Source: Pedobacter steynii (GTDB lineage: Bacteria > Bacteroidota > Bacteroidia > Sphingobacteriales > Sphingobacteriaceae). Taken from it: a DNA stretch of 64,000 nt. Where the stretch lies: contig NZ_CP017141.1 of NCBI RefSeq assembly GCF_001721645.1, forward strand, positions 2,728,001 through 2,792,000, read 5' to 3'. A program made the position numbers and the translations under genes. This document shows, piece by piece, positions 9,110-20,241 of the stretch. The notes under the pieces were generated by a model, which saw nothing but the letters and a program-made list of their open reading frames with translations, was not told the DNA's origin and did not search any database. Each line of letters opens with the position of its first letter. The first letter of the stretch is position 1.

Positions 9110-10663
9110 ATGAATAAATTCAGATTCCTCATTCCGTTATGTTTCCTTTTAATTGCCGGTATAGCTCCGGTAAATGCGCAGATACTTAGCAGCAAACAGG
9201 TCGATAGCCTGGTAGAAAAAACCCTTACGGCCTTTAACGTGCCGGGGATTGCGGTTGCGATTGTAAAGGATGGAAAAGTAATTCATGCTAAAGGATATGG
9301 TGTTCGTTCTCTCAGAACAAAAGAGCCTGTGAATGAGCATACTTTTTTTGGAATTGCTTCCAACAGTAAGGCCTTTACGGCTGCTGGATTGGGGATGCTG
9401 GTGGAGGAAGGAAAACTGAAATGGGACGATAAAGTGGTGGATATCATTCCTGGCTTTAAACTGTATAACCCGTACGTGACACAGGAGTTTACGGTAAGGG
9501 ATTTATTGACTCACCGTAGCGGATTGGGCCTTGGAGCGGGGGATCTGATGATTTTTCCGGATTCTAACCGGGTGACTAAAGCGGAACTGATTCATAATAT
9601 GCGTTACCTGAAACCTGTTTCGGGATTCAGGACGAAATTTGATTACGATAACCTGTTGTATATTGTAGCCGGGGAAGTGCTGGCAAAAGTTTCCGGAATG
9701 AGCTGGGAAGATTTTATCGAAACTAAAATCATGCGTCCGATAGGGATGACAGAAAGCTCAGCTGATTATCCAAGACTGAAAGATAAAAACAATTCTATTG
9801 ACGCCCATACCTCCATTGATGGAAAATTAACTGTGATCAGTAAAGGTTTTCCTGAGATATCCAACGCTGCAGGGGGCATCTGGTCTAATGTGACGGAGAT
9901 GAGCAAATGGGCCATCATGCAAATGAATGGTGGTAAATATGGACAGGATTTAAATAAAAAATTGTTTAGTGCTGAAGTTCACCAGGAGATGTGGAGTCCA
10001 CAAACGATCATCGCAGGCTCGCCTTTCAATAGCTATGGCCTGGGTTGGTTTTTGGGCTCGGTTAATGGAAAACTACAGGTTTCACATACCGGTGGTTTAA
10101 GTGGCATTGTCACTCAGGTGACTTTAATTCCGGAAATGAAACTGGGAATTATTGTGCTGACCAATCAGGAGAGTGGTTATGCATTTACTTCGATTTCGAA
10201 CTCCATAAAAGATGGGTATTTTGGTCTCAAAGGGAAAGATAGAATAGCAGCATATAGAGCTGCGGCTGAGTCTGATGCCGCGGAAAATAAAAAAGTAACC
10301 GATCAGGTCTGGGCAGATGTCGCTGCTGAAATGAAAAAAAATACGCAGAAGATTAATCTGAGCGTTTATGAAGGTTCGTTTACAGATCCATGGTTTGGCG
10401 ATGTAACGATTAAAAACCAGGGGAACAAGCTTTTCTTCCAGTCGGTAAACTCTCCGAAACTTGGGGGAGAAATGGCCTTTTATAAGGGAAATACATTTGT
10501 TGCAAAATGGACGGACCGAAGTATGCATGCCGATGCTTTTGTAATCTTCTCTTTAGGTAAAGACGGAAAGGCTTCCGGTATGAAAATGGAAGCGGTTTCT
10601 CCTGCAACAGATTTTAGTTACGATTTTCAGGACCTTGATTTTACGCGGTCTGTTAAAAAATAA
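9110..10663 (+). CDS. Class C beta-lactamase-like serine hydrolase with C-terminal DUF3471-type domain
   Basis: A 517-residue exported enzyme with a signal peptide ending near ...IAPVNAQ (residue 24). The beta-lactamase/transpeptidase fold (about 30-365) carries SNSK (S-x-x-K nucleophile motif), YDN as the second motif and HTGG as the third. About 110 further residues form a beta-rich C-terminal domain (VYEGSFTDPWFGDVTIKNQG...), as in esterases and D-aminopeptidase-like members with DUF3471. Substrate could be a peptide, ester or cell-wall fragment. It lies in the 6.5-11.3 kb run of exported hydrolases. Confidence 0.9.
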   Translation: MNKFRFLIPLCFLLIAGIAPVNAQILSSKQVDSLVEKTLTAFNVPGIAVAIVKDGKVIHAKGYGVRSLRTKEPVNEHTFFGIASNSKAFTAAGLGMLVEEGKLKWDDKVVDIIPGFKLYNPYVTQEFTVRDLLTHRSGLGLGAGDLMIFPDSNRVTKAELIHNMRYLKPVSGFRTKFDYDNLLYIVAGEVLAKVSGMSWEDFIETKIMRPIGMTESSADYPRLKDKNNSIDAHTSIDGKLTVISKGFPEISNAAGGIWSNVTEMSKWAIMQMNGGKYGQDLNKKLFSAEVHQEMWSPQTIIAGSPFNSYGLGWFLGSVNGKLQVSHTGGLSGIVTQVTLIPEMKLGIIVLTNQESGYAFTSISNSIKDGYFGLKGKDRIAAYRAAAESDAAENKKVTDQVWADVAAEMKKNTQKINLSVYEGSFTDPWFGDVTIKNQGNKLFFQSVNSPKLGGEMAFYKGNTFVAKWTDRSMHADAFVIFSLGKDGKASGMKMEAVSPATDFSYDFQDLDFTRSVKK

Positions 10664-10668
10664 AGCCC

Positions 10669-11334
10669 ATGAAACCAATTCAGAAATTAAGCCTTTTGCT
10701 GGCGCCGTTTGCGCTGCTTATTTTATTTACTTCTATGAACATCAAGCCTAAAAAGATTATCTTTTTTGGGGATTCGATCACCCAGATGGGCGTGGCCCCA
10801 GGTGGATATGTAGACCTGATCCGTAAAGCATTGGACCCTTTGAAATATGAAGTAACCGGTGCAGGAATTGGTGGAAATAAAGTTTATGATCTTTATTTAA
10901 GAATGGAGCAGGATGTATTGCTTAAAAAGCCTGACCTGGTGGTGATCTATATCGGGGTGAATGATGTATGGCATAAGCAGTCCATGCATACAGGAACGGA
11001 TTATGATAAGTTTATTTCTTTTTATCAGGCATTGATCAATAAGATTCAGGCAGGAGGTGCAAAGGTGGTTTTATGTACACCGGCGGTGATTGGAGAGAAA
11101 AAGAACGGAGCGAATGAGATGGATGCTGATCTGGATAAATATGCTGCTGCAATAAGGGAGCTGGCGGTTAAAAATAAGTTGCCATTATGTGACCTTAGAA
11201 ATTTGTTTAAAGACTATGGAGTACAAAACAACCCATCCGATCTGGCCAAAGGAATTTTGACAACAGATGGTGTACATTTGAACGATAAAGGGAATCAGAC
11301 TTTAGCAGAAGCATTGTTGCCTTTAGTGAGGTAA
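10669..11334 (+). CDS. SGNH/GDSL-family hydrolase
   Basis: A 221-residue exported esterase of the SGNH fold. After a hydrophobic N-terminal segment (residues about 7-25) come block I FFGDSITQMG (Ser), block II GxGGN (GAGIGGNKV), block III GVND and block V DGVHLND (Asp/His), so the full catalytic set is present. Enzymes of this kind often deacetylate sugars or cleave lipid esters. It begins 5 bases after the serine hydrolase, and the gap after it (11335-11423) shows no clear terminator. Confidence 0.88.
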   Translation: MKPIQKLSLLLAPFALLILFTSMNIKPKKIIFFGDSITQMGVAPGGYVDLIRKALDPLKYEVTGAGIGGNKVYDLYLRMEQDVLLKKPDLVVIYIGVNDVWHKQSMHTGTDYDKFISFYQALINKIQAGGAKVVLCTPAVIGEKKNGANEMDADLDKYAAAIRELAVKNKLPLCDLRNLFKDYGVQNNPSDLAKGILTTDGVHLNDKGNQTLAEALLPLVR

Positions 11335-11423
11335 TAACAAACAGACTTCCTCAGGTGTGATCCTGGGTAAGCCGAAAGAGAATATAATAAGGGTGATTAG
11401 AGAAAGAGAAAAAACAATAGATA

Positions 11424-13421
11424 ATGATTAACCACGATACCATAAACAAGATCATGGAAACCGTCCGTATTGAGGAGGTTGTAGGTGATTTTGTGTCTCT
11501 GAAAAAACGTGGTACCAGCCTGATTGGAAATTGTCCTTTTCACAATGAGAAAACGCCCTCTTTCCACGTTTCCGTGGCCAAAGGGATTTATAAGTGTTTC
11601 GGTTGTGGAAAAGGTGGGGATTCGGTCCATTTCATTATGGACCATGAGAAGTATTCCTATCCGGAAGCTTTAAAATTCCTGGCTCAGAAATACAATATTG
11701 AGGTTGAGGAAACGGTGCAGTCGCCACAGAATATCGAGGCACAGAATGCAAGGGAAAGTCTATACATTGTTTCAGAATATGCCGCAAATTATTTTGCCAA
11801 TGAGATGTGGGCCGGGGAACAGGGCAGGGCAATCGGCTTAAGCTATTTCAAGGAACGTGGGTTCAGAGAAGATATCGTCAAGAAATTCCAGCTGGGTTAT
11901 TCACCTGATGTCTGGGATGCGCTGATCCAGAGTGCGGTTGCTGCAGGCCATAAGGAAGAATATCTGGAAAAAACGGGCTTGTCGATCAGAAATGACAAAG
12001 GCAAGCTGTACGACAGATTCAGGGGACGGGTAATGTTCCCGATTCATAATTTTACCGGTAGGGTAATTGGTTTTGGCGGACGGACACTTAAGACGGATAA
12101 AAATGTCCCTAAATACGTTAACTCTCCTGAAAGTGACATCTATCATAAGTCGAACGTACTTTATGGCTTATATCACGCTAAAAAGGCAATCCGGGACACG
12201 GATAACTGTTACCTGGTAGAGGGATATGCAGATGTTCTGGCTGTACACCAGGCAGGGATTGAAAATGTGGTGGCTTCATCAGGTACTTCCCTGACTACAG
12301 AGCAGATTCGTCTGATCGGCCGTTTTTCTCAGAATGTAACCATCCTTTATGATGGAGATGCTGCAGGAATCAAAGCTTCGTTGCGTGGTCTGGACATGAT
12401 CCTGGAAGAAGGGCTGAATGTTAAAGTGGTGCTGTTTCCAGACGGGCATGATCCGGATTCTTACATGCACCATGTGGGTTCAGGGGAGTTCAAAAAGTAT
12501 ATAGAAAATAACCGCAAGGATTTTATCCTCTATAAGGCCAGCATCTTATTGAAAGAAGCTGGTACAGACCCCATCAAAAGGGCAGGGATTATCCGGGACA
12601 TTGTAGAAAGTATCGCCAAAATTCCGGATGATATTAAGGCTTCTATTTTCATCCGGGAATGTAGTGGCTTATTACAGGTTGAAGAGCGTATCCTACTATC
12701 TGAGCTCAACAAAATCAGGACTGCTAAATTCAAAAAATCGGGTGCCGGTTCTCAGGGACAAGGATCTTCTTCTTTTCAGCCGCAGAGTCAGGGACAAAAC
12801 CAATATCAACCTTACCCGGACGGGCCTCCTGATAACCTGTTTGAAAACCCTGATTCCAGCTCAGAATTTGCGGAAACGCCTGTTGCGGAAGATAATGACT
12901 TATTGCAGGAGCAGGAAATCGTGAGGCTTTTGCTGGCTTACGGGCACGAACTGGTGAGCTGGGATAAGATCGATAACATGTATATCGGTTCTTTTATTAT
13001 ACAAAACCTGGCAGATGTAAGTTTCCAGGATGAGATTTGTAAAAGTGTCATTGATACTTACAGGGACGAAATTGAGAACGGACATTTGCCCGTTGCCAGC
13101 CAGTTTATCAACAATGAAAACCGTAAGATTGCGGAATTGGCGATCACACTTTCTACTTCCCCATATTCTTTGAGTGAAAACTGGTACAATAAACATAATA
13201 TTTACGTTCGGGATGAGAGCATAAATCTGAAAGCAACCATTCTGGGTGGATTATTTCACCTGAAAAAGGGAAAAGTAGCCAGAATGCTGATGGATATTGC
13301 TAAAGAGCTTAAAACGGAAACTGATCCTGTTAATCAGGAAATACTGATGCAGCGGTTTGTCTTTATTAAGGGAGTGGAAAAGGAGATTTCTAAGTTTCTG
13401 GGGACGGTGATTCTGAAATAG
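11424..13421 (+). CDS. dnaG: DNA primase
   Basis: DnaG makes RNA primers at the replication fork. At 665 residues it is slightly longer than E. coli DnaG (581). The zinc finger has C37-x2-H40 and C58-x2-C61. The RNA-polymerase core and Toprim domain follow, with YLVEGYADVLAVHQAG and LYDGDAAGIKAS. A Gln/Ser-rich linker at about 440-480 separates the catalytic core from a C-terminal helical domain that should bind the DnaB helicase. The next gene begins at the base after its stop codon. Confidence 0.98.
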   Translation: MINHDTINKIMETVRIEEVVGDFVSLKKRGTSLIGNCPFHNEKTPSFHVSVAKGIYKCFGCGKGGDSVHFIMDHEKYSYPEALKFLAQKYNIEVEETVQSPQNIEAQNARESLYIVSEYAANYFANEMWAGEQGRAIGLSYFKERGFREDIVKKFQLGYSPDVWDALIQSAVAAGHKEEYLEKTGLSIRNDKGKLYDRFRGRVMFPIHNFTGRVIGFGGRTLKTDKNVPKYVNSPESDIYHKSNVLYGLYHAKKAIRDTDNCYLVEGYADVLAVHQAGIENVVASSGTSLTTEQIRLIGRFSQNVTILYDGDAAGIKASLRGLDMILEEGLNVKVVLFPDGHDPDSYMHHVGSGEFKKYIENNRKDFILYKASILLKEAGTDPIKRAGIIRDIVESIAKIPDDIKASIFIRECSGLLQVEERILLSELNKIRTAKFKKSGAGSQGQGSSSFQPQSQGQNQYQPYPDGPPDNLFENPDSSSEFAETPVAEDNDLLQEQEIVRLLLAYGHELVSWDKIDNMYIGSFIIQNLADVSFQDEICKSVIDTYRDEIENGHLPVASQFINNENRKIAELAITLSTSPYSLSENWYNKHNIYVRDESINLKATILGGLFHLKKGKVARMLMDIAKELKTETDPVNQEILMQRFVFIKGVEKEISKFLGTVILK

Positions 13422-13784
13422 ATGGCAGTACACAATGAGCTGGGAAAACGTGGTGAGGAGATTGCAGCAGCATACCTGGAAAATGCGGGATACCGGATTT
13501 TAAATGTAAACTGGAAATACGCCAGGGCTGAAGTTGACGTTATAGCTGAACAGGAAGGAAAGCTCATTTTTGTAGAAGTAAAAACCCGGACTTCTACGGA
13601 TTATGGACATCCGGAAGACTTTGTAGACAGAAAAAAGGAAAAGCAACTCGAATTTGCTTCAGCAGCCTACATAGAAATGAAGAACCATCAGGGAGAGGTT
13701 CGTTTTGATATTATTGCAATTGTTTTCGAAAATAAACACCTTTATAAAATTAATCATATTGAAGATGCATTCTGGCCAAGTTAA
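13422..13784 (+). CDS. YraN-family (UPF0102) nuclease-like protein
   Basis: A 120-residue cytosolic protein with the small PD-(D/E)xK endonuclease fold. Visible motifs are GKRGEEIAAAYLENAGY, AEVDVIA (catalytic Asp), LIFVEVKTR (E-x-K) and a closing helix DRKKEKQLEFASAAYIE. The family is close to Holliday-junction resolvases, but its role is poorly defined. The ATG is directly after the dnaG stop codon with no gap, so it is co-transcribed with primase, consistent with a DNA-metabolism role. Confidence 0.9.
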   Translation: MAVHNELGKRGEEIAAAYLENAGYRILNVNWKYARAEVDVIAEQEGKLIFVEVKTRTSTDYGHPEDFVDRKKEKQLEFASAAYIEMKNHQGEVRFDIIAIVFENKHLYKINHIEDAFWPS

Positions 13785-13791
13785 AAAAATC

Positions 13792-14868
13792 ATGAGTTTA
13801 TCGAAGTTAGCCCTGGCGGTAATTGTGTTATCGGGAATTACATTTGTGATTTCCTGTAAGGACAATGGCTCAGGGGGTTCCAGTGTTGGATTTAAGTTTC
13901 CTGAACAAGGGCAGTCCTTTGGCTTGGGTGAAGAGGTAAAGATCGCATTGGATGTGCCATCAGGAAAGAGTGTTACTGCTGCTTCCTATACACTGGATGG
14001 CAAACCTGTGGGCTCTAAAAATAATGGGGAAGCAATATCAGTGAGTACTGCCGGCCTTAGTCTGGGTTATAAGCTGATTACCGCGGTGATTGAAGAGGGA
14101 GGGAAAAAAGACACCCTGACCATTAATATCGAACTAAAATCAGCCCTTAAGCCTGTGCAATATACCTATAAGGTGGTCAATACCTTTCCGCACGACACTT
14201 CTGCCTATACACAAGGACTGGAATACCATGGCGGGAAATTTCTGGAAAGCACCGGACAGGAGGAGCATTCTACGTTAAGGTGGGTAGAGGTTAAGTCAGG
14301 AAAAGTATTACAGCAGACTAAACTTGATGATCAGTATTTTGGAGAAGGATCCAGTCTGGTTGACAATAAGGTGGTGATGCTGACCTGGCAAAACAGATTG
14401 GGTTTGGTGTTTGATGCAAAATCATTTAATCAATTGTCGACTTTCCCTTATCAGGCCAGTATGGAAGGATGGGGCTTGTGTTTTGATGGGAAACAACTGA
14501 TCAAATCTGATGGAACGAATAAAATCTGGTTCCTGAATAAAGACAACTATAAAGAAGAAAGCTCGATAGAAGTATACAACAATGCCGGGCCCGTAGACAG
14601 GTTAAATGAGCTGGAGTACATTGATGGGAAGATCTATGCGAATGTTTATACAAAAAACGTGATTGTGGTGATCGATCCCAAATCAGGCGTGGTAGAGCAG
14701 GAAATTGATTTCTCAGGTCTGCTGCCTGCAGGTTATTACAAAGATGAAATCGATCAGGCAAACAATGTTCTGAATGGAATTGCCTGGGATAAAGATGGAA
14801 AGAGATTGTTTGTAACCGGCAAAAAATGGCCGAAAATGTTTGAAGTAAAAATCAGCCCTAAAAAATAG
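13792..14868 (+). CDS. Glutaminyl-peptide cyclotransferase lipoprotein
   Basis: A 358-residue lipoprotein of the plant/bacterial-type glutaminyl cyclase family, which turns N-terminal Gln into pyroglutamate. The lipobox is FVISC, with acylated C22. A beta-sandwich-like N-terminal region (about 25-120) precedes the five-bladed propeller, with hallmarks HDTSAYTQGLEY, LDDQYFGEGSS, LTWQNRLGLVFD, EGWGLCFDG, LNELEYIDG and LNGIAWDKD. I chose the ATG at 13792, seven bases after the yraN stop; the longer in-frame opening from 13705 would overlap yraN and spoil the signal peptide. A minus-strand terminator overlaps its 3' end. Confidence 0.88.
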   Translation: MSLSKLALAVIVLSGITFVISCKDNGSGGSSVGFKFPEQGQSFGLGEEVKIALDVPSGKSVTAASYTLDGKPVGSKNNGEAISVSTAGLSLGYKLITAVIEEGGKKDTLTINIELKSALKPVQYTYKVVNTFPHDTSAYTQGLEYHGGKFLESTGQEEHSTLRWVEVKSGKVLQQTKLDDQYFGEGSSLVDNKVVMLTWQNRLGLVFDAKSFNQLSTFPYQASMEGWGLCFDGKQLIKSDGTNKIWFLNKDNYKEESSIEVYNNAGPVDRLNELEYIDGKIYANVYTKNVIVVIDPKSGVVEQEIDFSGLLPAGYYKDEIDQANNVLNGIAWDKDGKRLFVTGKKWPKMFEVKISPKK

Positions 14869-14876
14869 GGCTGATT
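14850..14876 (-). terminator. Terminator of the DUF4251 gene, embedded in the 3' end of the cyclase gene
   Basis: An 11-base perfect stem (14850-14860 with 14866-14876, loop of five A) contains the TAG stop codon of the cyclase gene. On the minus strand it is followed by a T-run (14850-14847), so it fits termination of the convergent DUF4251 gene. On the plus strand a T-run comes only about 16 bases later. Confidence 0.7.
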
Positions 14877-14886
14877 AAGCTGTTAG

Positions 14887-15417
14887 TTATTTTTTATCTT
14901 CTTTAGGCTCAGAAATGAAGCCATTGAAAGAGATGGATTGCCTGTTGTTGCTGTTCACATTCAGTACCGCATATCCATTCTCTGAGACACTCAGGCTCAT
15001 GCTTTGCACCTCTTTTGTATCTTTTGGGGCGATGTTAATGATCCAGCCGCCTTTTTTCCTTTTGGTCGTTTTATAGTCGAATTTTTTAGACTTAAACTTG
15101 ATTCCTGAATCATTGGGGTCCAGGGAGGCGGTATAGGCGCGCCCATAATAAGGCAAATAAGCCTCTACACTGTCTTTATTGATTTTAAGCTGGTATTGAG
15201 AGCCGGAGAGTTGAATCATGCCTCCTCCTACATTGCCGGGCATTTTATTCAATACGGCATTCACATCTGCATTTGCCATAGGCATGGCTGAAGTGGCATT
15301 GAATATCAGGTGCTGATCTGCAACAAGTTGTGTAGTGGTTGCTTTATCTGTCTGAGCAATGGCCTGTACCGTACTGAAAACAATAAGTAGCGTTAATAAT
15401 TTTTTTAATGTTTTCAT
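14887..15417 (-). CDS. Exported DUF4251-domain protein
   Basis: A 176-residue periplasmic or outer-membrane protein with a signal peptide (MKTLKKLLTLLIVFSTVQAIAQ). The remainder matches the DUF4251 pattern common in Bacteroidota: a strand carrying SQYQLKINKDSVEAYLPYYGRAY, then SGIKFKSKKFDYKTTKRKKGGW and a C-terminal strand ending INGFISEP-like. The function is unknown. It is transcribed away from pgi, 75 bases from it, and the intervening dyad may separate the two transcripts. Confidence 0.85.
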   Translation of the reverse strand: MKTLKKLLTLLIVFSTVQAIAQTDKATTTQLVADQHLIFNATSAMPMANADVNAVLNKMPGNVGGGMIQLSGSQYQLKINKDSVEAYLPYYGRAYTASLDPNDSGIKFKSKKFDYKTTKRKKGGWIINIAPKDTKEVQSMSLSVSENGYAVLNVNSNNRQSISFNGFISEPKEDKK

Positions 15418-15443
15418 GATTGTGTATTTTATTGTATTAGAAC

Positions 15444-15482
15444 AAATTAGCGCTTAAAAGGTTTAATTCCAAGCGCTAATTT
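15444..15482 (-). terminator. 12-base inverted repeat between pgi and the DUF4251 gene
   Basis: AAATTAGCGCTT (15444-15455) and AAGCGCTAATTT (15471-15482) form a perfect 12-base dyad with a 15-base loop. It begins 10 bases after the pgi stop, so it probably terminates pgi. The U-tract is weak (minus strand TTTG TTCT). The far arm also carries TAATTTG, close to a -7 box, so it may double as promoter DNA for the downstream gene. Confidence 0.5.
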
Positions 15483-15492
15483 ATCAGAGATT

Positions 15493-18504
<3,012 letters not shown>

Positions 18505-18519
18505 CAACATTTTTTTGAT

Positions 18520-18548
18520 TTTGGCATCATTTTATTTGATTATATTTA
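18520..18548 (+). promoter_or_regulatory. Possible promoter of the small soluble protein gene
   Basis: TTTG at 18520-18523 and TATATTTA at 18541-18548 are 17 bases apart, shorter than the usual 19-21; an alternative TTTG at 18514 gives 23. The leader to the ATG at 18587 would be about 35 bases. Confidence 0.35.
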
Positions 18549-18586
18549 ATTAAAGAAATAGTACGTCACCTAGAAAAACAACAACC

Positions 18587-19090
18587 ATGTTAGAAAATTT
18601 AAATGAATTGGTAAAAGAAAGTACTCAGGAAGCGATTGTAAATAATCCTGCGATCCCGAATGAGCAGAACGAAGCTGCGATTCAAGCGGCTTCAGGTTCG
18701 ATCTTTGATTCACTAAAGCAACAATTATCATCTGGAAATATTGGTGGTCTTGTGGAGGCTTTTAAAGGTGGAAACGTAGAAGGAAGTGCTGTGGCACAGG
18801 ATGCTTCGGCCGGTTTTGTAGACAAACTTGCTGGAATGGGGATTAATCTGGACTCGGCAAAAGCAATTGCAGCTTCTGTAATTCCTGGAATTATAGGTAA
18901 GTTCATTAATAAAACGAATGATCCGAACGACAGTTCTTTTAACATTCAGGATGTATTGACCAAGATCTCAGGAGAAGATGGTAAATTTCAATTATCAGAT
19001 CTGACGGAATTGTTCAATGGCAATAAAGAAGGAGCAGCAAAAGAAGGCGAAGGAGGCATTGTAGATAAGCTAAAAGGGCTTTTTAATTAA
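18587..19090 (+). CDS. Small soluble protein of unknown function
   Basis: A 167-residue acidic, Gly/Ala-rich protein without signal peptide or membrane segment. It has an amphipathic N-terminal part (LNELVKESTQEAIVNNPAIP), a Gly-rich middle (SSGNIGGLVEAFKGGNVEGS) and a helical block with ASVIPGIIGKFINKTNDP. The layout loosely recalls DUF937/YidB-like proteins, but I cannot assign it firmly. It is monocistronic: a good terminator follows within 20 bases. Confidence 0.75.
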   Translation: MLENLNELVKESTQEAIVNNPAIPNEQNEAAIQAASGSIFDSLKQQLSSGNIGGLVEAFKGGNVEGSAVAQDASAGFVDKLAGMGINLDSAKAIAASVIPGIIGKFINKTNDPNDSSFNIQDVLTKISGEDGKFQLSDLTELFNGNKEGAAKEGEGGIVDKLKGLFN

Positions 19091-19108
19091 TACTTTCTGC
19101 TTATTTTG

Positions 19109-19142
19109 AAAGGCTATTTAAACATTGTTTAAATAGCCTTTT
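19109..19142 (+). terminator. Terminator between the small protein gene and prfB
   Basis: A 15-base perfect stem (19109-19123 with 19127-19141) with a three-base loop is followed by a short T-run. It ends 22 bases before the prfB ATG, so any prfB promoter must overlap it or sit in that interval. Confidence 0.8.
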
Positions 19143-19150
19143 GTATTTTA

Positions 19151-19158
19151 TATATTTG
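19151..19158 (+). promoter_or_regulatory. Putative prfB promoter -7 box (leaderless arrangement)
   Basis: TATATTTG matches TAnnTTTG exactly and ends five bases before the prfB ATG. A possible TTG lies at 19125-19127 inside the upstream terminator loop. With this box the transcript should start within a few bases of the ATG. Confidence 0.6.
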
Positions 19159-19163
19159 TGATT

Positions 19164-20241
19164 ATGACAAAAGAACAAATACAGGATTTAAGGGACAGAG
19201 TAGCGTCGCTGAGGAGGCATCTTTGACGTAGAAGTACGTTTAGATGAAATTTATATAGAGCAGGAACTTACCCTGCAATCTGATTTCTGGGATGATCCCA
19301 AAAAAGCAGAGAAGCATCTTGCAGGAATCAATTCTAAAAAGGTCTGGACAGATGCCTGGCAGGCCGTGAGTACTGAGCTGGAAGATACAGAAGTACTTTT
19401 TGATTTTTTACAGGCCGGAGATGCCAGTGCTGAAGAGATGCAGGAGCAATACAATAAATGTTTGCAAATGGTCGAGGAGCTGGAATTAAAGAATATGCTG
19501 AGCAGTAAAGAGGATCAGCTGTATGCGGTGATGCAAATCACGGCAGGTGCGGGTGGCACGGAGAGTTGCGACTGGGCAGCAATGCTGATGCGGATGTACA
19601 TCATGTGGGGAGAAAAGAACGGCTATAAAGTAACGGAGCAGGATTCTCAGGAAGGGGAGGTGGCCGGGATTAAATCGGTGACGCTTCAATTTGCCGGAGA
19701 CTTTTCTTATGGTTACCTGAAAGGCGAAAACGGGGTACACCGTTTGGTTCGGATTTCACCATTTGATTCCAATGCACGTCGCCATACTTCTTTTGCTTCG
19801 GTTTACGTTTATCCATTGGTAGATGATACCATAGAAATTGAGGTGAAGGATTCTGAAGTGGAGTTTGAAACTTTTCGCTCGGGTGGTGCAGGAGGACAGA
19901 ACGTGAATAAGGTGGAGACCGCGGTGAGGTTGTATCATAAGCCTTCCGGGATTGTGATTAAAAACCAGGAGTCACGTTCTCAGCTACAGAATAAAGAAAA
20001 CGCAATGCGGCTGTTAAAATCACAATTGTATGAAGCGGAGATGCGTAAACGCATGGAAGCAACAGCAGCAATTGAGGGTTCTAAAAAGAAGATTGAATGG
20101 GGATCTCAAATCCGGAACTATGTTTTACATCCTTATAAACTGGTAAAGGATCTGCGGACCAATTATGAAACCTCAAATGCTCAGGGAGTATTGGATGGGG
20201 AACTGAACGAATTTTTGAAAGCATACTTAATGGAGTTCTAA
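19164..20241 (+). CDS. prfB: Peptide chain release factor 2, made by programmed +1 frameshift
   Basis: RF2 releases finished peptides at UGA and UAA codons. Translation starts at ATG 19164, reads 20 codons to CTT (19221-19223), meets in-frame TGA (19224-19226), then shifts +1 to GAC (19225-19227) and continues to TAA at 20239-20241. The coding join is 19164-19223 plus 19225-20241, giving 358 residues. In the joined protein the stop-codon-reading SPF is at 198-200 and the peptidyl-hydrolase GGQ at 243-245, both as expected for RF2. A naive reading starts at the internal ATG 19366 and loses about 67 residues. This is not a pseudogene. Confidence 0.96.
19212..19227 (+). promoter_or_regulatory. 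Programmed +1 frameshift signal of prfB
   Basis: AGGAGG (19212-19217), a three-base spacer, then CTT TGA C. This is the classic autoregulatory RF2 signal: an internal Shine-Dalgarno at fixed distance, a slippery CTT and a UGA that RF2 itself reads. Low RF2 lets the ribosome slip; high RF2 terminates. Confidence 0.95.

Noticed and set aside
13705..13791. N-terminal extension of the glutaminyl cyclase gene to 13705.
   Set aside because: It overlaps yraN in another frame and destroys the lipoprotein signal; ATG 13792 lies just after the yraN stop.
19366..20241. prfB read as a short gene from an internal ATG, or as a pseudogene with a frameshift.
   Set aside because: The upstream 20-codon frame with AGGAGG and CTT TGA C is the known RF2 control signal, and the joined protein aligns in length with RF2.
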